Source: Rhizobium sp. FKL33
GTDB lineage: Bacteria; Pseudomonadota; Alphaproteobacteria; Rhizobiales; Rhizobiaceae
Assembly: GCF_005222915.1 (NCBI RefSeq)
Contig: NZ_STFX01000019.1
Span: 62,001-126,000, forward strand
Reading direction: 5' to 3'
DNA: 64,000 nt
Shown here: positions 28,320 through 37,714 of the stretch, in pieces
How the letters are laid out: each line of letters begins with the position of its first letter
How positions within the stretch are numbered: the first letter of the stretch is position 1
Notes under the pieces: model-generated
Told to the model about the DNA's origin: nothing
Databases searched by the model: none
What the model saw: only the letters and a program-made list of their open reading frames with translations
Translations under genes and position numbers: made by a program

Positions 28320-30278
28320 ATGTTGCGGATCTTAGTACAGTTTTTTGCCATTCCGACGGACAGGCCCGAACTCGCGCTTGCCCAATTCTCGGCATTCCAG
28401 CGTCAAGTTCCGTTGATGTATCTGATGCTGTTGGCCAACACGGTCGCGCTTTCCATCACCCATGCAGGCCTGGCGCCCTGGCAGTTGACGATCGGCGCGC
28501 CGAGCATCCTCTATCTTCTCTGCGGCTACAGGCTGGTCGGCTGGGTCGCGAGGCGCAAGCAGGCGATCACCGCGGAGGCGGCTATCGCACGGCTGCGCGG
28601 CACCCTCCGCTTCACCGTCGTGCTCGGCGTCGGCTTCACCGCCTGGGCATTTTCGCTCTATGGCTATGGTGGCGACCTCGAGAGGGGGCATGTCGCTTTC
28701 TACATGGCGATCACGATCATCGGCTGCATCTTCTGCCTGATGCATTTGCGGGCTTCGGCAGTGATGCTGGTGTTCATCGTGCTCGGTCCTTACGTGCTGT
28801 TCTTCGCCTCGACCGGGGTCGAAGTGTTCCAAATGATCGCGGTCAATGTTCTGCTCGTCTCGGCGGCGCTGTTGTTCATCCTGCAGATCTACTACACCGA
28901 CTTCGCCAATCTCATCGCGTCTCGCAAAGAGATCCAAGCGCAACAGCAGGAGGCCCTGCGTCTTTCCGAGGAAAATCTCCGTCTCGCCAACCTCGACAGC
29001 CTGACCGGTCTTTATAATCGCCGCTGGTTCGTGACCGCGCTCGAACAGCGCCTGGCTGCGGCGGAGGCCGCCAGCGAAAGGCTCGCCATCGGCATGGTCG
29101 ATCTCGACGGGTTCAAGCCGGTCAACGACGCCTATGGCCATGGCGTCGGCGACAAAGTCTTGATCGAGGTCGGTCGGCGGCTGTCGCTCGCGGCAGAGCG
29201 CGAGGGGCTGGAGATCGCCAGGCTCGGCGGCGACGAATTCGGCTTCATCCTCAGAAATCCGGTCTCCGACGAGGCGGCGGTCGCCGCCGCCGCGCGGCTC
29301 ATCGCCGAGTTGAAGCCGCCGCTCGACTTGCCGGAAGTTTCGGTGCGTGTCGGCGGCTCGAGCGGGGTGACCATTTTTCCGCAGCATTGTTTCACGGCCG
29401 AAGAGGCGTTCGAACATGCCGATTACGCTCTCTACCACGCCAAACAAACGCGCCGGGGAGAGGTTATCCTGTTCACGCAGGCACTCGCCACCGAAATCGC
29501 CTATCGCAGCCTGGTGGAGCAGGAGATCAAGCGCGCGGATCTCGATCAGGAATTCCAGCTCGCCTTCCAGCCGCTCTGGTGCGAAAGCCGAAGTCGGACC
29601 TATGGTTTCGAAGTGCTCGCGCGCTGGGATTCACCCGTGCTGGGCCCTGTCCGACCCGACGTCTTCATTCCCGTCGCCGAGCGCTGCGGGATGATCGGGG
29701 CGCTGACGCTGTCGATTTTCGCCCGGGCGCTGAAAGCGGCGAGCGCATGGCCCGACGATGTGATCCTGTCCTTCAACCTGTCGATCAAGGATATCGAAAC
29801 GCCGCAGGTGCTGGACGGGCTGCTCGACAGTCTGGGCCGCAGCGGCTTCGATCCGCATCGGCTGGTGTTCGAGTTGACGGAAACGGCTGTCATGCAGAAG
29901 TTGCAGGTGGCCACCGGCAATCTCCGTCGTCTGCGCGATCTCGGAATCGGCGTGGCGCTTGACGATTTCGGCGTCGGCCAATCCAATCTCGGCCAGATCC
30001 ATCGCTTGCCGGTCAGCGCGCTGAAGATCGACAGAAGCTTCATCACCGACATCAGCGAGAGCGCCGTCAGCCGCAATATCATCCGGACGCTGAACGATCT
30101 CGCTCGCAATCTCGACTGCGCCTGCGTCATCGAAGGCGTGGAAACGCAGGAGCAGGCGATGGCGCTGAAAGCGCTCGGCCTCAATCTGTACCAGGGTTAT
30201 TTTTTCGGACGACCGATGAGCGAGGCGGCGGCGATCGAACGAATTCAATCAGAGATGGCTGCTTCTCACGCCGCATGA
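28320..30278 (+). CDS. Membrane GGDEF-EAL cyclic-di-GMP enzyme
   Basis: This 652-residue protein has about six N-terminal membrane helices (30-195) as sensor, a short coiled linker, a GGDEF domain (ARLGGDEFGF near residue 303) and an EAL domain starting at FEVLARW. Catalytic EAL residues are kept: LSFNLS Asn, ELTET, LDDFGVG, LKIDRSF and EGVET. Both making and breaking of c-di-GMP are therefore possible. A GGGGGAG ribosome site precedes the ATG. A palindrome overlaps its likely promoter. Confidence 0.92.
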   Translation: MLRILVQFFAIPTDRPELALAQFSAFQRQVPLMYLMLLANTVALSITHAGLAPWQLTIGAPSILYLLCGYRLVGWVARRKQAITAEAAIARLRGTLRFTVVLGVGFTAWAFSLYGYGGDLERGHVAFYMAITIIGCIFCLMHLRASAVMLVFIVLGPYVLFFASTGVEVFQMIAVNVLLVSAALLFILQIYYTDFANLIASRKEIQAQQQEALRLSEENLRLANLDSLTGLYNRRWFVTALEQRLAAAEAASERLAIGMVDLDGFKPVNDAYGHGVGDKVLIEVGRRLSLAAEREGLEIARLGGDEFGFILRNPVSDEAAVAAAARLIAELKPPLDLPEVSVRVGGSSGVTIFPQHCFTAEEAFEHADYALYHAKQTRRGEVILFTQALATEIAYRSLVEQEIKRADLDQEFQLAFQPLWCESRSRTYGFEVLARWDSPVLGPVRPDVFIPVAERCGMIGALTLSIFARALKAASAWPDDVILSFNLSIKDIETPQVLDGLLDSLGRSGFDPHRLVFELTETAVMQKLQVATGNLRRLRDLGIGVALDDFGVGQSNLGQIHRLPVSALKIDRSFITDISESAVSRNIIRTLNDLARNLDCACVIEGVETQEQAMALKALGLNLYQGYFFGRPMSEAAAIERIQSEMAASHAA

Positions 30279-30324
30279 CGCAAAAAATCCGTAAAATAAA
30301 CGGTTCGACAGTGTGCCGGAAAGA

Positions 30325-30387
30325 GGCCGCCGGAGTTTCAGGAGATGGGGTGATCTCTTGTCCGGGCAAGTGGATCTCCCGGCGGCC
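30325..30387 (+). other. Possible three-way-junction RNA structure
   Basis: GGCCGCCGG (30325-30333) pairs perfectly with CCGGCGGCC (30379-30387). Inside lie two small hairpins, AGAT/ATCT (30343-30356) and CTTG/CAAG (30357-30370). It lies 47 bases after the GGDEF-EAL stop, between convergent genes, with no U-tract. It could be a 3' structure or terminator. Confidence 0.4.
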
Positions 30388-30480
30388 CCGACTTTGAAGT
30401 CGTAAACGCGTTGGTTGCAACGGTCAATATTAGTGAGCTTATCATTTTTGGGTGTATTTGGCGACCATTGCGGGTCGATG

Positions 30481-31329
30481 TCAGAGGCCGGTTTCGCAGG
30501 CCTCGTCGATCACCGCCAGCTTTACCGCCTGGCCGAGAAGATAGTCGTCGAGGAACTTTTGCCCCACCCAGAGCGGTGATTTTCCCGGCAGCCCGGTCCA
30601 GCCCATCGCATCATGCTCCTGCGCTTCCCGCAGCTTTCTCGACAGATGCGGCCGTGAAATGGCGAGGCGCGCGGCCAGTTCCGACGTGGCGATGAACGAA
30701 CATATCAGCCGGTCTGGCCGATCGGGGTCCGGACGCCAGTTCTGGGCAAGGATGTCCATCAGATGCGCCCCAGCGTCGAGCCAGTTGAGCAGGGCGAAGT
30801 CACGTCCGATTGCATCGAAGCCTCTTCGCCGCGCCAAGCCGCGGGCCAGCGTCGGCTGGATGCGCGCCAGAGCGGAGGGATCGGCCATGAAGCGCTGCGC
30901 GCGGTTCGCCGGCGCGATCTTGTCCAGCGTGTCGAGATGGACCAGCAGCCAGAATTGGTAGATCTGGAACACCGCGGGCAGAGGCTTCAAGGGTTTTCTG
31001 CGGCGGTCCTGCTTGCTGTCGGCGGTGACGAGATAGCCGTAATTGATCAGTTCCTTGCAATAGGCGTCGGCGGTGTTGCGGCTGGCGATGCCGAGTTCCG
31101 CCATGGTTTCGGTAAAGGTGGTGATGTTGAGCCCCGGCGCGGAGGGGTCGCGCATCTGCTCGAAATAGAGAGCAAAGCCGATATGGCTCATCAGCCAACG
31201 CTGCTGGTTGGTGAAGGCGCTCGACAGCCGGGCTTCGGCGTCCGATGCTTCGATCAGACGACGTGACTGGATCCTGACCAGATCTTTAAATCCGGGATAA
31301 CCGAGCAAGTAGTCATGAGTGAGCGCCAC
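30481..31329 (-). CDS. Putative winged-helix regulator
   Basis: This 282-residue protein starts at GTG 31329 with GGGAGG four bases upstream, reading MALTHDYLLGYPGFKDL. Two possible helix-turn-helix segments are visible: AELGIASRNTADAYCKEL (about 85-105) and ARLAISRPHLSRKLREAQ (about 222-240). This suggests a duplicated MarR/GntR-like winged-helix protein. I do not recognise a named family. It follows prs by 64 bases in the same direction. Confidence 0.65.
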   Translation of the reverse strand: MALTHDYLLGYPGFKDLVRIQSRRLIEASDAEARLSSAFTNQQRWLMSHIGFALYFEQMRDPSAPGLNITTFTETMAELGIASRNTADAYCKELINYGYLVTADSKQDRRRKPLKPLPAVFQIYQFWLLVHLDTLDKIAPANRAQRFMADPSALARIQPTLARGLARRRGFDAIGRDFALLNWLDAGAHLMDILAQNWRPDPDRPDRLICSFIATSELAARLAISRPHLSRKLREAQEHDAMGWTGLPGKSPLWVGQKFLDDYLLGQAVKLAVIDEACETGL

Positions 31330-31393
31330 TTGACCTCCCGCTCCCTGCGGCAGCTCTGGCGACGGTGACACGAAACAGTCGTCGCCTTGTTTC

Positions 31394-32329
31394 CTAGTCG
31401 AACAAGCTCGACACCGACTCCTCGAGCGCAGTGCGATTGATTGCTTCGCCGATGAGAGGCGCCGTGGAAAGAACACGAATATTGGCGGCCTGCAGCACGG
31501 CGGTGGTCGGCTGTATGGAATCGGTGATTACCAGTTCCTTCAGCTTGGACGCCACAACACGGTTGACCGCGCCGCCAGAGAGAACGCCATGAGTGATATA
31601 GGCGGTGACGCTGGTTGCGCCTTCGTTCAGGAGCGCCTCGGCGGCGTTGCAGAGCGTGCCGCCGGAATCGACGATGTCGTCGATCAACAGACAGTCCTTG
31701 CCGGTGACGTCGCCGACCACGTTCATCACTTCGGATTCGCCGGCGCGCTCGCGGCGCTTGTCGACGATGGCGAGGTTGCGGTCGGACAGTCGCTTGGCGA
31801 GCGAACGGGCGCGCACCACGCCGCCGACGTCCGGAGACACCACGACGACGTTGTCGAGGTCGTAATGCGACTTCACATCACGGGCGAGAACCGGCACCGC
31901 GAAGAGATTGTCGGTGGGAATGTCGAAGAAGCCCTGGATCTGGCCTGCATGCAGGTCGAGCGTCAGCACGCGGTCGGCGCCGGCTTCGGTGATCAGATTG
32001 GCGACCAGCTTGGCGGAGATCGGCGTGCGGGGGCCGGATTTGCGATCCTGTCGGGCATAGCCGAAATAGGGCAGCACGGCTGTGATCCGGCGCGCTGACG
32101 ACCGACGAAAAGCGTCGATCATGATCAGCAGTTCCATCAGATTGTCATTGACGGGATAGGACGTAGACTGGACGACGAAGATATCTTCGCCGCGGACATT
32201 TTCCTGAATTTCGACGAAGATTTCCTGGTCGGCAAATCTCCGGACGCTTGCCTTGCCGAGTGGAACGTTCAGATAGGAACAGATCGCCTCGGCCAGTTGC
32301 CGGTTGGAATTGCCCGAAAAAACCTTCAT
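31394..32329 (-). CDS. prs: Ribose-phosphate pyrophosphokinase
   Basis: This 311-residue class I PRPP synthase makes PRPP from ribose-5-phosphate and ATP. Motifs: [10 protein letters not shown], the ATP/metal loop [18 protein letters not shown] near residue 127, [13 protein letters not shown], and the PRPP loop [13 protein letters not shown] near 217. Length is standard. PRPP feeds apt (9737-10279) and nucleotide, His and Trp synthesis. It sits in the conserved Rhizobiales prs-rplY-pth neighbourhood. Confidence 0.97.
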   Translation of the reverse strand: MKVFSGNSNRQLAEAICSYLNVPLGKASVRRFADQEIFVEIQENVRGEDIFVVQSTSYPVNDNLMELLIMIDAFRRSSARRITAVLPYFGYARQDRKSGPRTPISAKLVANLITEAGADRVLTLDLHAGQIQGFFDIPTDNLFAVPVLARDVKSHYDLDNVVVVSPDVGGVVRARSLAKRLSDRNLAIVDKRRERAGESEVMNVVGDVTGKDCLLIDDIVDSGGTLCNAAEALLNEGATSVTAYITHGVLSGGAVNRVVASKLKELVITDSIQPTTAVLQAANIRVLSTAPLIGEAINRTALEESVSSLFD

Positions 32330-32495
32330 GACCTGCCGCCTGTTTTCATGCCGGATGCCGGCTTAATAACCGGCTTTGCCGTGAATGCAAGGGGATTCCG
32401 ACGAATCCCCCCGCTGTTTTGCAACGCGGTAAATCAGCGCTCACGGTTTGCGCGCCGTAGGGTGATCGGCGTCGCGGCCGCGTCGTTGTCGCGGG

Positions 32496-34235
32496 TCAGT
32501 CGGCGGAGGCCTGGGACGCCGCGTCGGGCGAGCAGGCGGTGAGGCGCGTATCGCAGAGCGCGCCGAGGCCGCGGCAATGCTTGAGCGCGGTGCGGATCGC
32601 CACACGTTTGTTTTCGTGCACGAAATAGGCGAAGTTGTCGCCGGACGGCGCTTCTCCCTGGAACCGCGCCACGCTGAAGCAGGCGTTGGCGAAGGTCAGC
32701 AGAGGCTCGCAACGGAATCGCGACTGGCTCGAGCATTTGCTTGCCGCCGCCTGACGGGCGTCGCGTTCGCCTTGCTGGTTCTGCACGGAATAGATGACGC
32801 CCGCCTGGTCGATCGACGCTGCGCCCCAGACGCCCGGCGGCGGCGCAGCCGGCGTCTGCACGGCGGCGGCCAATTCGTCGCCCGGCTGCGGCGTCTTCAA
32901 TGAGGCGATCCGGGTTTCCAGTTTTTCCTTGTCGGCCCTCAGCGCCGTCATGCTGTCGTTCAGCTTGTTGAGCTGGGTCTGGAAGAGATCGCGTTCTTCC
33001 TTGAGATCGGCGACTTCGGCTTCGAGCTGCTTTTCACGCGCCGAAGGTCCGGCGGTCCCGACGACGCCCGCATCGTCTTCGGCAGGCGCGGCGTTCTTCG
33101 CAGCGTTGAGATCGGCGGTCAGCTGCGTGACCCTGTCGGCGAGCTGCTGGCGTTCGAGCTTGGCGGAGGCCGCATCGGCGGCGACCTTCTGCAGGGCTTC
33201 GAGCTGCACCGTCAGCACGGATACCTTGGCTTGGGCCTCGCGCAACTGATTGCTGCGTTCGAGAAGCGCGGCGTTCGCCTTTTCGATATCCTCATTGGGG
33301 GAAGTGGCGTCGCCTGCCGAAGACGCCTGGCTCGCCTTCAACTCGTCCAACTCCTTCCGGGCGTCGGCAAGCTCTTCGCGCGCCTTGTCGCGTTCTTTGG
33401 CGGCCTGGTCGGCGCGGCTTTGAATTTCGTCGATCTTCCCCTGGGCGATCACGGCGCTGTTGGCGCCGGGGCTGCTGGCTTCCGCGCCGCCATCGCCTCC
33501 GAACAGCGCATAGCCGAGGCCCGTGCCGAGCAGCAGAAACACGCAGGCCGCGATCGCGGTGGGACGCCAGCGCGAGGGCTGGTGATCCTCCAGCCTGTCG
33601 CCGGCTAGGCGCAAGCGGGTTTCCGGCGCAGAGGCGCTCTCCGCCGCGGGTTCGGTTGGAGCTGGCGTCTTCTCGGTTTCACCGCCAGCGGTCTCGGTTG
33701 CGGTCGGCTCTTCCTTGGCGGGGACCAAAGCGTCGGCGGAAGACACCGGCGCTATATTGGGCGTCTCGGACGGCGCTGCATCGGCGGCGGCTTGGTCGCT
33801 ATTGGCTTGGTCGGAAATGATGTCCCCTTCGTCGTCGGCGGATGCAGCAAGGGGAACCAAGCCGATTGCGGCAAGGCTCTCATCGCGGGCCTCTTCCTCG
33901 TCATCTACGGTGTCCGCCACTGCCGGCGGCGCGTCCTTGCCGCCTGTCCAGATCACCGGGTGCACGAAGGCGGCGGCGGGCGCTTCGATTTCAAGCGCGG
34001 CGAAAGCGGGGATCTTCCGAGCCAGATCGGGCTCGAGCGTCAACAGCGCCTGCCCATCGACGATCTCGGCGTCTCCGGGCAGGAAGTTGGCGGTCTTGCT
34101 CCAGCCGCGTTTGGAGAGATACTTTCCCGATGCGACATCGCGCAGCCGGAATCGGGTTTCGCCATCCGGCGGGTCCATGATGGTGATGGTGGCGACGCCG
34201 GTCTGGGCGTCCTGTTTGATGTCGATCTCCGCCAC
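32496..34235 (-). CDS. Membrane coiled-coil protein with DUF4189-like C-terminus
   Basis: This 579-residue protein has a soluble N-terminus (1-105), an Ala/Pro/Glu-rich linker, one membrane helix (about 229-247, TAIAACVFLLLGTGLGYAL), and a long coiled coil (265-450, repeated KEL/REL/LER heptads). It ends with VWGAASIDQAGVIYSV and four spaced cysteines, resembling DUF4189. The arrangement implies a cytoplasmic N-terminus and a periplasmic coiled coil. Function is unknown. It follows no clear operon. Confidence 0.65.
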   Translation of the reverse strand: MAEIDIKQDAQTGVATITIMDPPDGETRFRLRDVASGKYLSKRGWSKTANFLPGDAEIVDGQALLTLEPDLARKIPAFAALEIEAPAAAFVHPVIWTGGKDAPPAVADTVDDEEEARDESLAAIGLVPLAASADDEGDIISDQANSDQAAADAAPSETPNIAPVSSADALVPAKEEPTATETAGGETEKTPAPTEPAAESASAPETRLRLAGDRLEDHQPSRWRPTAIAACVFLLLGTGLGYALFGGDGGAEASSPGANSAVIAQGKIDEIQSRADQAAKERDKAREELADARKELDELKASQASSAGDATSPNEDIEKANAALLERSNQLREAQAKVSVLTVQLEALQKVAADAASAKLERQQLADRVTQLTADLNAAKNAAPAEDDAGVVGTAGPSAREKQLEAEVADLKEERDLFQTQLNKLNDSMTALRADKEKLETRIASLKTPQPGDELAAAVQTPAAPPPGVWGAASIDQAGVIYSVQNQQGERDARQAAASKCSSQSRFRCEPLLTFANACFSVARFQGEAPSGDNFAYFVHENKRVAIRTALKHCRGLGALCDTRLTACSPDAASQASAD

Positions 34236-34376
34236 TGTATATCAGCTCCTGGGTGCAAGGGGGGCCTGTCTCACCCTGACTAGGGCCGCAGATGGGCAAG
34301 ATTTGGACGGAAACTCAAATAACCAAATTTTTCCAAACATCTTGAATATATCAAATCATGCTACATATAAAGTTAC

Positions 34377-34832
34377 ATGAAAAGAGATTCCCGATTGTCC
34401 GGCGTGCTGCACGCCATACTGCACATGGCCGAGGCTGCGGCGCCGCTGACGTCCGAGCAACTTGCCAAACATATGGATGCCAATCCCGTGGTCATCAGGC
34501 GGATCATGGCGGGGCTTCGCGAGGCGGGTTTTGTTTCTTCCTCCAAAGGCCATGGCGGCGGCTGGGTTCTGGCGCGGCCGTTGGAGGACATCAGCCTCCG
34601 GGATGTCTACGAGGCTATCGGAGCGCCTGCGCCCTTCGCCATCGGCAACCGCAATGAAAGCCCTGGCTGCCTTGTCGAGAAGGCGGTCAACGCGGCGCTG
34701 GATGACGCGTTTCGCGAGGCGGAGGCTATTTTGATCGCGCGGCTGGGCGCTGTCACGCTCGCTCGACTGTTCGAGGATTTTCATCGCCGTTTCCAGGCGT
34801 ACAAAGAGGAACGCTCTCATGTCCCATTATGA
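34377..34832 (+). CDS. Rrf2-family transcriptional regulator
   Basis: This 151-residue winged-helix protein has HMDANPVVIRRIMAGLREAGF as the recognition region and a SSKGHGGGWVLARP wing. A single cysteine in SPGCLVEKAV corresponds to the lone conserved Cys of non-IscR Rrf2 proteins, so thiol redox sensing is more likely than Fe-S sensing. It overlaps the downstream flavoenzyme by 14 bases, and by inference controls it. An imperfect CATGCTAC-N7-GTTACATG repeat (34358-34380) overlaps its start and may be its operator. Confidence 0.9.
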   Translation: MKRDSRLSGVLHAILHMAEAAAPLTSEQLAKHMDANPVVIRRIMAGLREAGFVSSSKGHGGGWVLARPLEDISLRDVYEAIGAPAPFAIGNRNESPGCLVEKAVNAALDDAFREAEAILIARLGAVTLARLFEDFHRRFQAYKEERSHVPL

Positions 34833-35706
34833 TGTCGTGGTCGTCGGCGGCAGCTATGCCGGCCTGGCCGCCAGCCTGCAGTTGGCCCGCGCGCGCCGGA
34901 AGGTGCTGATCATTGACGCCGGTTTGAGGCGCAATCGTTTCGCTGAAGCCTCACATGGCTTTCTGGGCCAGGATGGCCGTGCGCCGGGTCAGATCATGGA
35001 GGAGGCGCGGGCGCAGGTTCTTCAATACCCGACCGTCTCTCTCCATCAAGGACGGGCAGAGCGCGCGCATGGCGGAAAGAACGATTTTTCAATCTGGCTC
35101 GACGACGGAACTGCCATTCACGGCCGGCGCCTGGTGCTGGCCATGGGCGTGCAGGACATCCTGCCTGAGATTCCCGGTCTCGCCGAGCGCTGGGGACGGC
35201 GGGTGTTTCATTGCCCCTATTGCCATGGCTATGAGCTGAACCAGGGCAAGATCGCGGTGATTGGGGTGGGCGAGATCTCCATGCATCACGCGCTCATGCT
35301 GCCGGATTGGGGCGAGACCACCCTTTTCACCAATGGCAGCTTCACGCCGAACGCCGAACAGAGCGAGGCTCTCGCGGCGCGAGGAACCCTGGTGGAAACC
35401 ATTCCCCTCCAGGGCTTGGAGGGCGAAGCGGACATCGTCCTTGCCGATGACCGCCGACTGTCTTTCGACGGTGTGTTCACCGCGCCGACCACCATCCCGT
35501 CATCTCCGCTGGCCGATCAGCTGGGCTGCGCCTTCAAGGAAGGACCGCTCGGCCGCTATGTCGACGTCTCCCCGATGATGGAAAGCAGCATTAACGGCGT
35601 CTTCGCCTGCGGCGATCTTGCGCGCATGGCGGGGTCGGTGTCGATCGCAGTCGGCGACGGCGCCATGGCGGGCGTGTCGGCGCATCGGTCGCTGATGTTC
35701 GACTGA
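34819..35706 (+). CDS. Thioredoxin-reductase-like FAD/NAD(P) oxidoreductase
   Basis: This 295-residue flavoprotein has the FAD-binding VVVGGSYAGLAASLQLARA at the N-terminus, a CPYCHGYEL redox-active CxxC near residues 132-135, and a C-terminal ACGDLARM FAD motif. The NADPH loop (VIGVGEISMHHA) departs from the usual GGGxSA, so cofactor preference is uncertain. It resembles low-molecular-weight TrxR-like enzymes controlled by Rrf2 proteins. It is coupled to the upstream Rrf2 gene by a 14-base overlap. Its stop touches the convergent lipoprotein stop with no gap (TGATCA). Confidence 0.88.
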   Translation: MSHYDVVVVGGSYAGLAASLQLARARRKVLIIDAGLRRNRFAEASHGFLGQDGRAPGQIMEEARAQVLQYPTVSLHQGRAERAHGGKNDFSIWLDDGTAIHGRRLVLAMGVQDILPEIPGLAERWGRRVFHCPYCHGYELNQGKIAVIGVGEISMHHALMLPDWGETTLFTNGSFTPNAEQSEALAARGTLVETIPLQGLEGEADIVLADDRRLSFDGVFTAPTTIPSSPLADQLGCAFKEGPLGRYVDVSPMMESSINGVFACGDLARMAGSVSIAVGDGAMAGVSAHRSLMFD

Positions 35707-36489
35707 TCAGCCCTGGCTCTCCCGCCATTTCATATAGGCGGCTATGGTGGCCGAACCGATTGATTGCATGACCTCGGGCGGCACCGAGCTCCAGGCGTCG
35801 TTGCCCTTGGCGGGGACGACTTCCTGGCCCTGAATGCGGTGCAGGCGCGCGCCGGCATTGTCGAGCACATCCCAGACATAGATCACCGTCACCTTCTGCC
35901 CGTCGGCGAAGGCGGAAAGATAGCCCTTCAGCACATGTTCGGCGCTCTGGTCGTTGGATCCCTTGATCGTCAGTCCATTGCCGCGCGCCGATGTTCCGAG
36001 TTCGCGTGACAGCGGCGTCACCGCGGCGATCGGCGCGCCGATGATCGGCATGAAGCGGATCGCGCCCTTGACCGGCTGGTTGGAATAGATGCTGGGCGTC
36101 GCCGGTTTGGCGCCGTCGGTGCGGTAGAGATTGGCGCCGAGGCTGCCATTGTTGGCGCGAGGCGCTGCAGGCGTGGCGGCGGCGGGCTCGGTTGCGGCGG
36201 GATTGGCCTGACCGCTCTGCAGCGCCTGGGCCTGGGCTTCGAGCGTGTTCTGCGGCGGCATGGGATCGTCGCCGCCGTCGATGGGCGGCAAAGCGGCCCT
36301 GGGCTCAGCTGCAGCTTGCCGGCTGGCTGGCGCATCAGCGGAAGGATCGACCGGCACGACCTGCTCGCTCGCAGCGGTCGCGGGTGCATTGGGAATGTCG
36401 GCCTTCGGCGTCAGCGCATCGGTGGTGTTGCAGGCCGACAACGCCATCAGCGCCGAACCGATGATCGCCAGACATCCGTATCGCCGCAT
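35707..36489 (-). CDS. Putative lipoprotein of unknown function
   Basis: This 260-residue protein has a lipobox LSAC at residues 17-20 (MRRYGCLAIIGSALMALSAC). A Pro/Ala/Gln-rich linker follows, then a compact C-terminal domain (about 130-260: IRFMPIIGAPIAAVTPLSRELG ... VIYVWDVLDNAGARLHRIQGQE). It should be anchored to the envelope by Lgt, encoded 3 kb away. It lies 71 bases downstream of the M24-fold gene in the same direction. Family not recognised. Confidence 0.75.
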   Translation of the reverse strand: MRRYGCLAIIGSALMALSACNTTDALTPKADIPNAPATAASEQVVPVDPSADAPASRQAAAEPRAALPPIDGGDDPMPPQNTLEAQAQALQSGQANPAATEPAAATPAAPRANNGSLGANLYRTDGAKPATPSIYSNQPVKGAIRFMPIIGAPIAAVTPLSRELGTSARGNGLTIKGSNDQSAEHVLKGYLSAFADGQKVTVIYVWDVLDNAGARLHRIQGQEVVPAKGNDAWSSVPPEVMQSIGSATIAAYMKWRESQG

Positions 36490-36560
36490 TGTCGACTCCC
36501 GCTCGTCACCCGTTGCAAGTTTATGACGGCGAGCGCGGCACTCTGTCAATTCCGCAAACT

Positions 36561-37712
36561 TCACACGGACAACAGGTCAAGGCCCAGCCGGCTCAGACAC
36601 TTGGCGGGGCCGGAGGTGGTGAGATAGGTCTGGCCGAGCGTCATGGCGACGCCGGTCTCGCTGTCCATGATGATCATATGCACGAACAGCGTCATGCCCG
36701 GCAGGATCGGTTCGGGATTGCCGACATGGAACATCTGGTGCTCCATCCAGGACGGCGAGAAGCGCGCGCCGAGCGAATAGCCGCAGGCGTTGAGCCTGTG
36801 GCGGGCGAGCCCGCGCTCGTCCATGATGCGGGCATGGGTGTCGAAGACGTCGCCGAAGGTCGAGCCGGGCGCGAGCACCTGTTCGATGGCCTCGATCGTG
36901 TCGCGGGCGGCGGCGTAGAGTTCCTTCTGCCGATCGTTGGGCTTGCCGATGACGATCGTCCGCATCATTGCGGCGTGGTAATGCGCATAGGCGCCGGCCC
37001 ATTCCAGCGTCAGCTGGTCGACGGGGTCGAGAATGCGGCGGCCGGCCTTGTAGCGGCAAAGCAGCGCCTCGGGTCCCGAGCCGATGATGAACTCGTTGGC
37101 GGGGTAATCGCCGCCGCCTGAGAAAATGGCGCCCTGCATGGCGGCCAGGATGTCGGCCTCGTTTGCGCCGGGCTTGATGAGCGGCAGCGCGGCTTCCAGC
37201 GCATCGTCGGCGAGGACTGCGGCGCGGGTCGCATAATCGATCTCTGCCTGTGACTTCACCAGCCGGAGGCGGCTCACGACATAGGAGGCGTCTAGGATGG
37301 TGCCGAAGGAGGTGAGCTGGTTGTCGAGCAGCCGGGCGTTCTTGCCGGTCAGGCCATGCGTGTCATATTCGACGCCGATGCGGGCGCCGAGCAGATCCAG
37401 CTCCATCAGCAGATTCTTGAGATCAGCGGCCGGATCGGCATTGGCGCGGTCGATCCAGATGCGGATATCCTCGATGGTGGAGGTGAGTTTCGCCTGGCGC
37501 AGATCGGCCGAGCGCGTCATCAGCACCATCTGGCCGTCGGCCTTCACCACCAGAGTCTGGAAGAAGCAGTAGCCGAATGTGTCGTAGCCCGTCAGCCAAT
37601 ACATGCTTTCCTGGGCGAAGAGCAGCATGGCGTCGAGCCGCTCCTCCTTCATCCGCGCTTTCAGGAGTTCGAGGCGGGCGGCGAATTCGTCGCGTGAGAA
37701 ATGCAGCGCCAT
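36561..37712 (-). CDS. M24 pita-bread protein lacking metal ligands
   Basis: This 383-residue protein has the creatinase-like N-terminal domain and the pita-bread M24 fold. The usual first metal-binding Asp motif is here LEWAGAYAHYHAAMMRT, with both Asp ligands replaced, and the GHGIG His region reads ACGYSLGARF. It is thus closer to metal-free creatinase-type hydrolases or ectoine hydrolase than to Xaa-Pro peptidases. The start at 37712 gives MALHFSRDEFAARL. It is three bases from pgeF, so co-transcribed. Confidence 0.82.
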   Translation of the reverse strand: MALHFSRDEFAARLELLKARMKEERLDAMLLFAQESMYWLTGYDTFGYCFFQTLVVKADGQMVLMTRSADLRQAKLTSTIEDIRIWIDRANADPAADLKNLLMELDLLGARIGVEYDTHGLTGKNARLLDNQLTSFGTILDASYVVSRLRLVKSQAEIDYATRAAVLADDALEAALPLIKPGANEADILAAMQGAIFSGGGDYPANEFIIGSGPEALLCRYKAGRRILDPVDQLTLEWAGAYAHYHAAMMRTIVIGKPNDRQKELYAAARDTIEAIEQVLAPGSTFGDVFDTHARIMDERGLARHRLNACGYSLGARFSPSWMEHQMFHVGNPEPILPGMTLFVHMIIMDSETGVAMTLGQTYLTTSGPAKCLSRLGLDLLSV

Positions 37713-37714
37713 GA

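Noticed and set aside
35701-35712. Zero-gap convergent stops (TGATCA) as a regulatory feature
   Set aside because: The shared palindrome arises simply from two abutting TGA stops; no terminator is associated.
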